A stretch of 64,000 nucleotides of DNA from Streptosporangium sp040640155. GTDB lineage: Bacteria; Actinomycetota; Actinomycetes; Streptosporangiales; Streptosporangiaceae. Shown one piece after another: positions 1 through 8,232 of this stretch. Position 1 is the first letter of the stretch. The number at the start of each line of letters is the position of its first letter. Location of the stretch: assembly GCF_040640155.1 (NCBI RefSeq), contig NZ_JBFABE010000026.1, positions 34,093 through 98,092 on the forward strand, read 5' to 3'. The position numbers and the translations under genes were made by a program. A model generated the notes under the pieces. The model was not told the origin of the DNA and did no database searches. It saw only the letters and a program-made list of their open reading frames with translations.

Positions 1-1222
1 TGATCGACGGCTCGTAGTTGACGTGCGGGTTCTCGCCCTGCCCGTCGACGTGGTAGGTCATCTGGCCGTCGCGCTGGTTGGTGCGCACCTCGGCGTTCCT
101 GGCCTGGTTGACCGGGAGCTGGAGGTAGTTCGGGCCCACCCGGTAGCGCTGGGTGTCGCTGTAGGAGAACGTCCGGCCCACCAGCATCTTGTCGTCGGAG
201 AAGTCGAGGCCGTCGACCAGGACGCCGGTGCCGAAGGAGATCTGCTCGTTCTCGGCGAAGTTGTTCGAGACGTTGCGGTCCAGCACCATCCTGCCGACGG
301 GCAGCGCCGGGAACTCGTTCTCCGGCCAGACCTTGGTGTCGTCCAGCGGGTCGAAGTCCAGCTCGGGGTGATCGTCGTCGCTCATGATCTGCACGACCAG
401 CTCCCACTCGGGGAAGTCGCCGCGGTCGATCGCGTCGCGCAGGTCCTTGGTGGCGTGCCCGAGCTCGTTCGCCTGTACGGCGGCGGCGTCCTCGGCGGTC
501 ATGCTGCGGACGCCCTGCTTGGGCATCCAGTGGTACTTCACCAGGTGGGTCTCGCCCTCGGCGTTCACCCACTTGTAGGTGTTGACGCCGAATCCCTGCA
601 TGTGGCGGTAGTCCGAGGGGATGCCCCGCGGGCTGAACAGGTTGACGAGCATGTGCATGCTCTCCGGCGTCTGCGACATGAAGTCGAAGATCCGGCCGGG
701 CTCCTGCCGGAACGTCACCGGGTCGGGCTTGAGGGCGTGGATCACGTCGGGGAACTTGATGGCGTCCCTGATGAAGAAGACGGCCAGGTTGTTGCCGACC
801 AGGTCCCAGTTGCCGTCCTCGGTGTAGAACTTCACCGCGAACCCGCGCGGGTCCCGGGCGGCCTCCGAGGAGTCCCTGCCGCCGATGACCGTGGAGAACC
901 GGACGGCCAGATCGGTGCGCTTGCCGGCCTCCTGGAACAGCTTGGCCCTGGTGTAGCGGCCGATCGGCTCGTCACCGAGCCTGCCGTAGGCCTCGAAGTA
1001 GCCGTAGGCGGTCGTTCCCCTGGCGTGGACCACCCGCTCGGGGATGCGCTCACGGTCGAAGTGGCTGATCTTCTCCAGGAACTGGTAGTTCTCCAGCGTG
1101 GCCGGGCCCCTCGCACCGACCGTCCGCTGGTTCTGGTTGTCGTGGACCGGGTGTCCCTGCCGGTTGGTGAGGACCGGACGGTCGTCGTCCGGCTGAGACC
1201 CCTTGCTCGAAACATCCGTCAT
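1..1222 (-). CDS. katA: Catalase (partial, 3' end outside window)
   Basis: Monofunctional heme catalase that turns hydrogen peroxide into water and oxygen in the cytoplasm. About 407 residues are visible and the gene runs off the left edge; family members are near 480-500 residues. The catalytic His is in ERVVHARG (about residue 66), the distal Asn is in VGNNLAVFF (about 144-145), and the proximal heme-binding Tyr motif appears as RTFSYSDTQR. The ATG at 1222 follows AGGGGTGA at a normal spacing and gives the usual N-terminus leading into LTNRQGHPVHDNQNQRT. It is the last gene of a minus-strand run TetR, DUF4865, topoisomerase IB, ChaB-like, catalase. A separate upstream region of 215 bp carries phased repeats and probably its own promoter. 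The family is certain; the symbol katA is by similarity to the small-subunit actinobacterial catalases. Confidence 0.95.
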   Translation of the reverse strand, partial: MTDVSSKGSQPDDDRPVLTNRQGHPVHDNQNQRTVGARGPATLENYQFLEKISHFDRERIPERVVHARGTTAYGYFEAYGRLGDEPIGRYTRAKLFQEAGKRTDLAVRFSTVIGGRDSSEAARDPRGFAVKFYTEDGNWDLVGNNLAVFFIRDAIKFPDVIHALKPDPVTFRQEPGRIFDFMSQTPESMHMLVNLFSPRGIPSDYRHMQGFGVNTYKWVNAEGETHLVKYHWMPKQGVRSMTAEDAAAVQANELGHATKDLRDAIDRGDFPEWELVVQIMSDDDHPELDFDPLDDTKVWPENEFPALPVGRMVLDRNVSNNFAENEQISFGTGVLVDGLDFSDDKMLVGRTFSYSDTQRYRVGPNYLQLPVNQARNAEVRTNQRDGQMTYHVDGQGENPHVNYEPSI

Positions 1223-1255
1223 GATGACGCTTCACCCCTGCCACAATCGTTTCCG

Positions 1256-1279
1256 ACATACAGCTACATATCAGTACAT
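1256..1279 (-). promoter_or_regulatory. Phased ATGTA repeats upstream of catalase
   Basis: On the minus strand, ATGT(A) occurs three times at exact 10-bp spacing (plus-strand ACAT at 1256, 1266 and 1276), 34-57 bp before the catalase start. One-turn spacing puts the motifs on the same face of the helix, as expected for a repressor or activator site or an overlapping promoter. I cannot name the regulator; a Fur/CatR-type peroxide sensor is only a guess from the gene served. Confidence 0.35.
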
Positions 1280-1437
1280 GTTGCTTTCTAACCGGCACGC
1301 ACTGATTTAGAGCTGTATGGGAAAGAATCTTCGGAGGACGAGGGAAACTTTGCCCGCGCCGGGTGGCCGCCCGGCCCCGGATGTGCGAGCCGGACGGGAC
1401 GCCCCGGTCCTCGGCGGGCCTCGGCCGTGGCCCGTTC

Positions 1438-1830
1438 TCAGCGGGCCTTGGCGGTGGCCCGCCGGTTGGCCTTCTGGATGGCCGAGACCAGCTCCTGCTT
1501 CGTCATCGTGGAGCGCCCCTTGACCTCCAGGCGCCTGGCCACCTCGTACAGGTGCTGCTTGGAGGCGTTGGCGTCCACCCCCTCGGCGGTCCTGCCCGAC
1601 GTGGGCCTGGTCCTGGCGGCGCGGGCGTCCGAGGGGCCCTTGCTCTCCTTGGGCTCCCAGTGGTCGCCGACCTTCTCGAAGGAGTGCTTGAGCGCCGCGA
1701 ACGCCGTGCGGTGGGCCCGCTCCCCCTCCCCGTAGGTCTCCACCGCGGAGTCATGGGCCTTGATCCACGTCTCCTGCGCCTTCTTCGGCGACCGCTGCAG
1801 GGTGCTCGGAAGCTCCTCACGTGCCGGCAT
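1438..1830 (-). CDS. ChaB family protein with C-terminal Rho-N/SAP-like domain
   Basis: A 130-residue, strongly basic protein. The first ~60 residues (LPSTLQRSPKKAQETWIKAH then AVETYGEGERAHRTAFAALK) match the ChaB fold, a small helical domain of uncertain function once linked to cation transport regulation. The last ~40 residues (SKQHLYEVARRLEVKGRSTM, then KQELVSAIQKANRR) look like a Rho N-terminal/SAP-type helix-extended-helix that binds nucleic acid. So a DNA- or RNA-associated stress protein is more likely than a transporter regulator; that is inference. Start ATG at 1830 follows AGAGAGGTG. It lies between the topoisomerase IB gene (158 bp upstream) and catalase (215 bp downstream), all on one strand. 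Confidence 0.85.
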   Translation of the reverse strand: MPAREELPSTLQRSPKKAQETWIKAHDSAVETYGEGERAHRTAFAALKHSFEKVGDHWEPKESKGPSDARAARTRPTSGRTAEGVDANASKQHLYEVARRLEVKGRSTMTKQELVSAIQKANRRATAKAR

Positions 1831-1988
1831 CGTTCGATCACCTCTCTCGTGGCGGATCACGATCTCAGCGACCTCATGCCCGCCCGATCGCCGATCATGC
1901 CCCCGGCGCCCGCAGGGCCGCCGACGACGCTCCCGGCGCCCGTACGGCATCCCGACGCCCCGGCGCCCGTGCGGCGCCGACGACGCTC

Positions 1989-2990
1989 TCAGCGTCCGCG
2001 CAGCAGGGACAGCACGGCCCGCTCCATGGCGCCGTGCGTGGCGAGCTGCCCGAAGTCGCTCTCGGCGCCCAGCCGGCCCAGCGCGCGGGCGACGGTCCTG
2101 CCCCGGTGGTAGGCCTCGATCACGCGCGGATCGACGTAGGAGGCGCGCGCCACCGCCGGGGTGTTGCCCAGGTACTCGGCCACCTCGGCGATCACCCGGT
2201 TGACCGCGCGTATCCTGCCCGTCCTGGACCGGGCCCGGACCGAGACGGCCAGGCCCACGGCGGCCAGCACCGTGGCGTGCCAGGTCCTGAAGTCCTTGGC
2301 GGAGGTCTCGAAGTCGAGCGTCTCGCGCAGGTAGGCGTTGATGTCGTCGCTGCGCACGTCGACCCAGCGCGAGCCGTCCCGGTAGCGCAGCAGCTCCCCC
2401 TCGTCCGCGGCGTCGTGCAGCTCGGTGATCACCTTGCACACGTCCGCGTCGATGATCTCCAGCTCGCGGAACCTGCCGCTCTTGGCCGGGTAGGCGCACG
2501 AGACGCGCCCGGCCGAGCAGGTGACGTGCTCCATCCTGAGCGTGGCCAGCCCGAACGACTCGTACGCCTCCCCGCCCACCCGGAAGAACCCGATGTCGAG
2601 CATCCGCGCCGCGGCGGCGAGCACCCGCTCGCGGGTCGGCCCGTCCTGCTCCAGGTGCTCGGCCACCCGCTCCCTGAACTTCGGAAGCCGCTCGGCCATC
2701 CGCCGTACCCGCTCGAACTTCGCCCGGTCCTGCTCCTCGCGCCACCGGTCGTGGTAGCGGTACTGCCTGCGCCCGGCCGCGTCGGTGCCGACCGCCTGGA
2801 TGTGGCCGTCGCGCGACCGGCAGATCCACACGTCGGTCCAGGCCGGCGGCAGGGCCAGCGCCCTGATCCGGTCGAGGGTACGGCGGTCGCGCACCTTCGT
2901 CCCGTTGGGGTGGTGGTAGCTGAAGCCCCTTCCCCGGCGCCGGCGCACGATGCCGGGCTCGGTCGGGTCACTCTGCGTCAGTTCGCTCAC
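1989..2990 (-). CDS. DNA topoisomerase IB
   Basis: Type IB topoisomerase of the poxvirus-like bacterial family, 333 residues, close to the usual length. It relaxes supercoils by nicking one strand through a 3'-phosphotyrosine. The nucleophile is Tyr285 in RASYVDPRVIEAY; the catalytic-domain signatures FRVGGEAYESFGLATLR and KDFRTWHATVLAA carry the conserved Arg/Lys/His residues. The N-terminal part (RGRGFSYHHPNGTKVRD) is the typical IB N-domain. The GTG start at 2990 has GAGGGG six bases before it, just after the TAG of the DUF4865 gene, so translation is probably coupled to that gene. The neighbouring ChaB-like protein and catalase suggest a stress role; that is inference. Confidence 0.95.
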   Translation of the reverse strand: MSELTQSDPTEPGIVRRRRGRGFSYHHPNGTKVRDRRTLDRIRALALPPAWTDVWICRSRDGHIQAVGTDAAGRRQYRYHDRWREEQDRAKFERVRRMAERLPKFRERVAEHLEQDGPTRERVLAAAARMLDIGFFRVGGEAYESFGLATLRMEHVTCSAGRVSCAYPAKSGRFRELEIIDADVCKVITELHDAADEGELLRYRDGSRWVDVRSDDINAYLRETLDFETSAKDFRTWHATVLAAVGLAVSVRARSRTGRIRAVNRVIAEVAEYLGNTPAVARASYVDPRVIEAYHRGRTVARALGRLGAESDFGQLATHGAMERAVLSLLRGR

Positions 2991-3000
2991 GGGCGCCCCT

Positions 3001-3621
3001 CTACCCCGTGACGGGCGTCCTACCGGTCAGGCCGTCGAGGCCGGGCGCCGACAGGTGCAGCACCTCGTACCGCTCGGTGGCGTCCTCGTCGGCGGGGACG
3101 GCCTCCTGCCACAGCACGAACCGCAGCAGCCGCCAGTCCCGGGCGTCGAGGGCCAGGGCCGCGGTGTGCACGCCCTCGCGCCGCGCGAATTCCTCCAGCC
3201 GTCCGGTCTCCCCGGCGATCCGGGCGGACAGGCCAAGGCCGGTGCCGTCCGGGTCCGGGTCGGCCGGGAGCGCGGTGACGAGGCGGGAGGCGGCCGCCGG
3301 GGGCGTGGCGCGGGCGGGTCCGGCCACGACGGCCAGGCCCGTCCAGTGCTGGACGGGCGGGCGGCCGAAGTCGCGGACGATGCCCTGGAAACCGCCCCCG
3401 CCGACCAGGAAGTGGGCCGCCGCGCCCACGTCGTTCCACAGGTAGAAAGGGGCGTACTGGTTGACCGGGGAGCCGCCGGAGCCGCGTTCGCGGATCAGGT
3501 AGGCCTTCAGGCCCAGTCCGGCGCGGTCGTCCAGCAGGTGGCCGGCGCGGGCGACCCGCTCGCGGATGATCCGCATGTCGTAGCCGGCGGGGAGGGTGAT
3601 CTCGTACTGCTCGGCGTACAC
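3001..3621 (-). CDS. DUF4865 family protein
   Basis: A 206-residue protein of the DUF4865 family, function unknown. The GTG start at 3621 gives the family-typical opening YAEQYEITLPAGYDM, followed by IIRERVARAGHLLDDRAGLG and then an aromatic stretch NQYAPFYLWND. The fold resembles small alpha/beta-barrel (dimeric ferredoxin-like) proteins, but that is only an impression. It lies 50 bp downstream of a TetR regulator on the same strand, a pairing I recognise for this family, and its stop is 10 bp before the topoisomerase IB start. An ATG at about 3580 would drop the conserved N-terminus, so the GTG is preferred. Confidence 0.85.
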   Translation of the reverse strand: MYAEQYEITLPAGYDMRIIRERVARAGHLLDDRAGLGLKAYLIRERGSGGSPVNQYAPFYLWNDVGAAAHFLVGGGGFQGIVRDFGRPPVQHWTGLAVVAGPARATPPAAASRLVTALPADPDPDGTGLGLSARIAGETGRLEEFARREGVHTAALALDARDWRLLRFVLWQEAVPADEDATERYEVLHLSAPGLDGLTGRTPVTG

Positions 3622-3671
3622 GGGGATGCGCCTGCCTTCGTCTCGTCGCCGGGGTGGAGGGGACGCGCGGG

Positions 3672-4244
3672 TCAGGCGCCGGGACGGGCGTGGGCGTCGA
3701 GCAGCCCCAGCACGCCGTCGACGGCCTGGGTGAACGGCTCGGCGGAACCCGCTGCGCGGGCCAGCACGTACCCGCCCTGGAGCACCGCCACGACGGCGCA
3801 GGCCGTGGCGGCCGGATCGAGCGTGGCCGCCAGCTCGCCGCGGTCCCGGCCCTCGGCCAGGATCCCGGCGAGCCGGTCGCGCAGCCAGGCGAACGTCTCC
3901 TCGACGGGACGGCGCAACGCCGGATCGGCGATCACGTCCGGGTCCTGGGTGAGGCGGCCGATCGGGCAGCCCCTCAGGACGTCGCGCTCGCGCCGCAGGT
4001 AGGCGGTGATCCGCTCCACCGCCGTCCCGGGACCGGCGAGCCGGGCCTCGGCGGTGGCCCGCATCTCCTCGGCGGTACGGCCGATGGCGGCCAGCGCCAG
4101 GTCCGGCTTGCCGGCGAAGTGGTGGTACATGCTGCCCTGGCCGACCCCGGCCCGCCGCTGGATGGCCCGGGGGCTGGTGCCCACGTAGCCGCGCTCCCAC
4201 AGCAGCTCGCGGGTGCTGGCGATGAGATCTTCCGACGCGCTCAC
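3672..4244 (-). CDS. TetR/AcrR family transcriptional regulator
   Basis: A 190-residue TetR repressor. The HTH is in residues ~8-50 (LIASTRELLWERGYVGTSPR through RRAGVGQGSMYHHFAGKPDL); the C-terminal half is a TetR ligand domain containing RGCPIGRL. I place the start at GTG 4244 rather than the in-frame ATG at 4259, because a -10-like TACACT lies exactly 6 bases before that GTG and neither codon has a ribosome-binding site; a leaderless transcript is expected. A 20-bp imperfect palindrome covers this -10, so autorepression and control of the downstream DUF4865 gene (50 bp away) are likely. Ligand unknown. Confidence 0.9.
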   Translation of the reverse strand: MSASEDLIASTRELLWERGYVGTSPRAIQRRAGVGQGSMYHHFAGKPDLALAAIGRTAEEMRATAEARLAGPGTAVERITAYLRRERDVLRGCPIGRLTQDPDVIADPALRRPVEETFAWLRDRLAGILAEGRDRGELAATLDPAATACAVVAVLQGGYVLARAAGSAEPFTQAVDGVLGLLDAHARPGA

Positions 4245-4252
4245 ACGACGAG

Positions 4253-4272
4253 TGTACATACCAGTAGGTACA
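4253..4272. promoter_or_regulatory. Probable TetR autoregulatory operator
   Basis: TGTACATACCAGTAGGTACA is an imperfect inverted repeat (TGTACxTACy arms, 8 of 10 positions matching). It overlaps the predicted -10 box of the TetR gene and its upstream ATG. Position, length and symmetry fit a TetR-family operator. Confidence 0.55.
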
Positions 4273-4319
4273 ACTTCGACGCGAGCGTTCCGGAGACGGT
4301 CCCGGACGGGCTCGCGACG

Positions 4320-5084
4320 CTAGATGGCCTCGCCCTCGCCGCCGTCGCCCTCCCGCGGGCCCGGGGTGCCGGTCCCGCTCTGGCTGGGTGACGGCGACGG
4401 GGTGGGCCGGCCCGGGGCGGTCGTCGTCGGGACCGGCGGCGGGGTCGGCACGAACACGGTGGACGGCAACGGCCTGCGCGGCTGCTCGAACTCGTCCTCG
4501 CCGCGCAGCAGGAACCAGAGCATCACGGCCAGCAGCATCAGCAGCGCGGCCAGCGCCACCCCGGCCAGGGTCACCGACCGGCGCGTCTCGGTCAGGGGCG
4601 GCGCGCTCTCGGGCGGCGGCGGCAGCGCGGGCAGGCGGTCCCCGACCCAGTGCGGGGCGAAGTCCGGCCCGTGCCGTTCCCCGATCAGCGTGCCGCTGAC
4701 CAGCACGGGCTCCAGGAACCACTCGGCCCCCGCCCGTTCCGGCTCGTAGGGGGTGGCCACCCAGGGGGCGTTCCCGCCGTCCATGGCCAGCACCTGCGGA
4801 AGCGCGTCGGCCACCGCGGTACGCCCGCGCGCGGCCCTGACCACCCAGCCCCGCACCCCGGAACGGCTGGCCATCGCGTCGCGGACGCCGGTGACGAAGC
4901 GGTCCCTGGCCGCCGGGTCGAGCGCGGCCCCCCTGGTCAGCACCGCGACCGAGACCGGCCGGCCGTCGGGCGCCAGCCCCAGGTAGACCAGCCCCGCCGG
5001 TCCGACGCGCAGGCGGGCCTGCAGGAGGAAGGGCCCCAGCCGGGGCGGGTCGCCGTACTGCAGCGGAGTGGCCACGTCTGACAT
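4320..5084 (-). CDS. Single-pass membrane protein with degenerate kinase-like N-terminus
   Basis: A 254-residue protein. Residues ~8-50 (GPFLLQARLRVGPAGLVYLG, then PDGRPVSVAVL) look like the glycine loop and first strands of an actinobacterial Ser/Thr kinase, but the conserved Lys and the HRD and DFG motifs are absent, so it should be a pseudokinase or a regulatory remnant domain. One membrane helix spans ~171-193. The tail is outside and rich in Pro, Thr and Ser, ending in Gly/Glu. It is divergent from the moxR operon across a 190-bp region. No partner can be named; a cell-envelope sensor or scaffold is inference. Confidence 0.6.
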   Translation of the reverse strand: MSDVATPLQYGDPPRLGPFLLQARLRVGPAGLVYLGLAPDGRPVSVAVLTRGAALDPAARDRFVTGVRDAMASRSGVRGWVVRAARGRTAVADALPQVLAMDGGNAPWVATPYEPERAGAEWFLEPVLVSGTLIGERHGPDFAPHWVGDRLPALPPPPESAPPLTETRRSVTLAGVALAALLMLLAVMLWFLLRGEDEFEQPRRPLPSTVFVPTPPPVPTTTAPGRPTPSPSPSQSGTGTPGPREGDGGEGEAI

Positions 5085-5274
5085 GAAAGCACACCGGCAC
5101 GGCGGGCACGGGTCGGCGCGGATCGGCGCGGATCGGCGCGGGAACGCCCGCGCCGGGCCGCCCGCCCCCCTCCCCCGCCCCGCGACGCCCGCCGGAGGGC
5201 ACGCCGGGCGCGCCGCCGGTGAAACCCGGCGGAGCAGCCGTGCGAACGGTCACTTCATTTGATGGAATACCGGC

Positions 5275-6279
5275 ATGACCGTCGCCGAAGAACTGCCGAG
5301 CGAGATCGACACCGGACTGCTGCGCGACGCCCTGACCGAGGTCCGGCGGGTCATCGTGGGGCAGGACCACATGGTGGAGCGGCTGCTCGTCGCGCTCCTC
5401 GCCCGGGGGCACTGCCTGCTGGAGGGCGTTCCCGGGGTCGCCAAGACCCTGGCCGCCTCGACGCTGGCCACCGTGGTCGGCGGGGAGTTCGCCCGCATCC
5501 AGTTCACCCCCGACCTGGTCCCCAGCGACATCGTGGGAACCCGGGTGTACCACCCCTCCCGCGAGACCTTCGACGTCGAGCTCGGCCCGGTGTTCGTGAA
5601 CTTCCTGCTCGCCGACGAGATCAACCGGGCCCCGGCCAAGGTCCAGTCGGCACTGCTGGAGGTGATGGCGGAGCGGCAGGTGACCCTGGCCGGGCAGACC
5701 CACCCGCTGCCCAGGCCGTTCATCGTGCTGGCCACCCAGAACCCGATCGAGTCCGAGGGGGTCTACCCCCTGCCGGAGGTCCAGCGCGACCGGTTCCTGT
5801 TCAAGGTCCGCGTCAACCACCCCAGCGCCCACGAGGAGCTGGAGATCCTGCACCGGATGAGCGTGACCCCGCCCGTCCCCAGGGCGGTGCTCGACCCCGG
5901 GCGGCTGTCCGCGCTGCAGAGGACGGCCGACCAGGTCTCGGTCCACCAGCTCGTCGCGGACTACGTGGTCAGGCTCGTGATGGCGACCCGCGCCCCCGCC
6001 GAGTACGGCCTGGCCGACCTGGAGGAGAACATCGAGATCGGCGTCAGCCCCCGGGCCACCCTCGGCCTGGTCGCGGCGGGACGCGGCCTGGCCCTGCTGC
6101 GCGGCCGTGACTACCTTCTCCCCGACGACATCCGCGACGTGGCGGTGGACGTGATGTCCCACCGGCTGATGCTCACCTTCGACGCCCTGGCCGACGGGAT
6201 CGACCCCGAGGACGTGGTCCGCCAGATCCTGACCGCCGTGCCGCCGCCCCTGGTCGTCTGGAACCAGGGCCCCCGGTGA
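5275..6279 (+). CDS. MoxR family AAA+ ATPase
   Basis: A 334-residue MoxR-type AAA+ ATPase thought to act as a chaperone for metal-loaded or VWA-domain protein complexes. Walker A is GVPGVAKT (about residue 57), Walker B/sensor is FLLADEINRAPAKVQSALLE, and the MoxR signature LATQNPIESEGVYPLPE with the Arg-containing QRDRF follows. The C-terminal lid is present. It heads a three-gene operon: its TGA overlaps the GTG of the DUF58 gene by 4 bp. Start ATG 5275 lacks a strong Shine-Dalgarno; TGGAAT six bases before the ATG may be a poor -10. Confidence 0.95.
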   Translation: MTVAEELPSEIDTGLLRDALTEVRRVIVGQDHMVERLLVALLARGHCLLEGVPGVAKTLAASTLATVVGGEFARIQFTPDLVPSDIVGTRVYHPSRETFDVELGPVFVNFLLADEINRAPAKVQSALLEVMAERQVTLAGQTHPLPRPFIVLATQNPIESEGVYPLPEVQRDRFLFKVRVNHPSAHEELEILHRMSVTPPVPRAVLDPGRLSALQRTADQVSVHQLVADYVVRLVMATRAPAEYGLADLEENIEIGVSPRATLGLVAAGRGLALLRGRDYLLPDDIRDVAVDVMSHRLMLTFDALADGIDPEDVVRQILTAVPPPLVVWNQGPR

Positions 6280-7256
6280 CCCGCCCCGAGCGTCACGACA
6301 GGAACACCCCCCACGACTCCGTCCATGCGCTGCGCCGCCTGGAGCTCACCATCGTCCGCCGCCTGGACGGTCTCCTCCAGGGCTCCTACCAGGGGCTTCT
6401 TCCCGGCCCCGGAAGCGAGTTCGGCGACAGCCGGGGGTATGTCCCCGGCGAGGACGACATCCGGCGGATGGACTGGGCGGTGACCGCCCGCACGACCGTG
6501 CCGCACGTGCGGGACCTGATCGCCGACCGGGAGCTGGAGACCTGGGCGCTGGCGGACCTGTCGCCCAGCATGGACTTCGGCACCTCGGGCATGGAGAAGC
6601 GGGACCTGGTCGTGGCCGCCGTCGGGGCGATCGGCTTCCTGGCGGGCCGGATCGGCAACCGTTTCGGCACCTACGTCCTGCACGACGAGTACATCCACCG
6701 GATGCCCGCCCGGGGCGGACGGCCCGCCCTGTACGGCCTGCTGCACTCGCTGACGGAGGCCCCCAGGGGCCGGGCCGTCGCGGACGCCCCCGATCTGGCC
6801 GAGGCGATCGAGGTCCTGGCCTCGGCACGGCGCAGGCGCGGCCTGCGGGTGGTCGTCTCCGACTTCCTCGACGCCGAGCCCACCCTGGACGCGAGCCTGG
6901 AGAAACCCTGGGAGCGGCCGATCCGGCGGCTCGCCGCCCACCACCAGGTGCTGGCCGTCGAGGTGATCGACCCTCGCGAGCTGGAACTGCCCGCGGTGGG
7001 CCTGGTCAACCTGACCGACCCGGAGTCCGGGCGGAGCCGCCAGGTGTACCTCACCCCGAGGATCCGCCGGGCGTACGCCGAGGCGGCCGCCGCGCAGCGG
7101 ACGGCCAACCGGGTGGCGTTGCGCCGCTGCGGGGTGGCCCACCTGGTGCTGCGCACCGACCGCGACTGGGTCTTCGACATCGCCCAGTTCGTCCTGCGGC
7201 AGCGGCGCATGGCGCACGTGACCCATCGGCCCCCGAGGTCGGGAGCGACACGGTGA
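6276..7256 (+). CDS. DUF58 domain-containing protein
   Basis: A 326-residue protein of the DUF58 family, always found with MoxR ATPases and VWA proteins and thought to form part of the complex they remodel. The family signature is GYVPGEDDIRRMDWAVTART (residues ~49-68), followed by a VWA-like core with LADLSPSMDFGT. Unlike many DUF58 proteins it shows no N-terminal membrane helix, so it should be cytoplasmic. GTG 6276 overlaps the moxR stop, and its own stop overlaps the start of the VWA gene by 4 bp, so the three proteins are co-translated. Confidence 0.93.
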   Translation: MTRPERHDRNTPHDSVHALRRLELTIVRRLDGLLQGSYQGLLPGPGSEFGDSRGYVPGEDDIRRMDWAVTARTTVPHVRDLIADRELETWALADLSPSMDFGTSGMEKRDLVVAAVGAIGFLAGRIGNRFGTYVLHDEYIHRMPARGGRPALYGLLHSLTEAPRGRAVADAPDLAEAIEVLASARRRRGLRVVVSDFLDAEPTLDASLEKPWERPIRRLAAHHQVLAVEVIDPRELELPAVGLVNLTDPESGRSRQVYLTPRIRRAYAEAAAAQRTANRVALRRCGVAHLVLRTDRDWVFDIAQFVLRQRRMAHVTHRPPRSGATR

Positions 7257-8200
7257 CCTTTCTCTCTCCGGTATGGCTCTGGTTGTTCGCCGCGCTGGCC
7301 CTGCTCGTGGCGGGGTACGTGGCGGCGCAGTTCTCCCGGCGCCGCTACGCGCTGCGCTTCACCAACCTGCCGCTGCTGGACCTGGTGACCCCGTCGGCGC
7401 CGGGCTGGCGGCGGCACGTGGCGCCCGCGCTGTTCCTCGTCATGATGATCCTGCTGATCGTGGGCGCCGCCCGGCCGGCCGACTCGGTGCGGGTTCCCCG
7501 CGACCGTGCGACGATCATCATCGCGCTGGACGTCTCGCTGTCCATGGAGGCCGACGACGTGCGGCCGAACCGGATCACCGCCGCCAAGGAGGCGGCGCAG
7601 AAGTTCGTCGCCGACCTGCCGGAGCGGTTCAACGTCGGGCTGGTCGCCTTCGCCCGTTCCTCCTCGGTGGTGGTCTCCCCCACCACCGACCACCAGGCCG
7701 TGGTGACCTCTCTGGGCACCCTGACCACCCGGGCGGGGACGGCGATCGGCGAGGCGGTGTTCAGCTCCCTGGAGGCGCTGCGCTCCTTCGACCAGCAGGC
7801 GGTGAACGACCCGCCGCCCGCCGCGATCGTGCTGCTCTCCGACGGGGACAACACCTCGGGCCGTTCGGTGGCCGAGGCCATCGAAGCGGCGAAGGGCGTG
7901 CGGGTGCCGGTCTCCACGATCGCGTACGGGACCCAGGACGGGACCGTCTCGATCGACGGCCGCGACGTGCAGGTGCCGGTGAACAAGGTCACCCTGCAGT
8001 CCCTGTCGGACGGGACGGGCGGCCGGGCCTACGAGGCGGAGTCGGGCACCCAGCTACGGCAGGTGTACGAGCAGATCGGCTCCTCGCTGGGGTACCGGAC
8101 GGTCAGCCAGGAGATCACCCAGTGGTTCGTGGTGGCGGCGATCCTGGCCGGGCTGGTGACCGCCGGGGCGGCCCTGCTGCTGGGGTCGCGGCTGCCCTGA
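7253..8200 (+). CDS. VWA domain-containing membrane protein (BatA-like)
   Basis: A 315-residue membrane protein. Helices lie at ~3-24, ~58-76 and ~292-312, with the VWA domain between. The metal-ion-dependent adhesion site is intact: DVSLS (about residue 89), the TRAGTAIGE threonine, and LLSDGDN. This is the BatA-type partner of MoxR and DUF58, placed in the membrane with the VWA domain between helices 2 and 3. The GTG start overlaps the preceding stop. The sequence supports an assembly with the two upstream gene products; the substrate is unknown in this organism. Confidence 0.93.
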   Translation: MTFLSPVWLWLFAALALLVAGYVAAQFSRRRYALRFTNLPLLDLVTPSAPGWRRHVAPALFLVMMILLIVGAARPADSVRVPRDRATIIIALDVSLSMEADDVRPNRITAAKEAAQKFVADLPERFNVGLVAFARSSSVVVSPTTDHQAVVTSLGTLTTRAGTAIGEAVFSSLEALRSFDQQAVNDPPPAAIVLLSDGDNTSGRSVAEAIEAAKGVRVPVSTIAYGTQDGTVSIDGRDVQVPVNKVTLQSLSDGTGGRAYEAESGTQLRQVYEQIGSSLGYRTVSQEITQWFVVAAILAGLVTAGAALLLGSRLP

Positions 8201-8232
8201 GCCGCCCCCGGCCGTTGGTAACGTTCTACGCC

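Noticed and set aside
3001..6162. Very long open frame (over 1000 codons) on the minus strand across four genes
   Set aside because: It includes the true DUF4865 gene at one end, but the rest is antisense or out of frame to the pseudokinase and moxR genes and is Arg/Gly/Pro-rich, an effect of high G+C.
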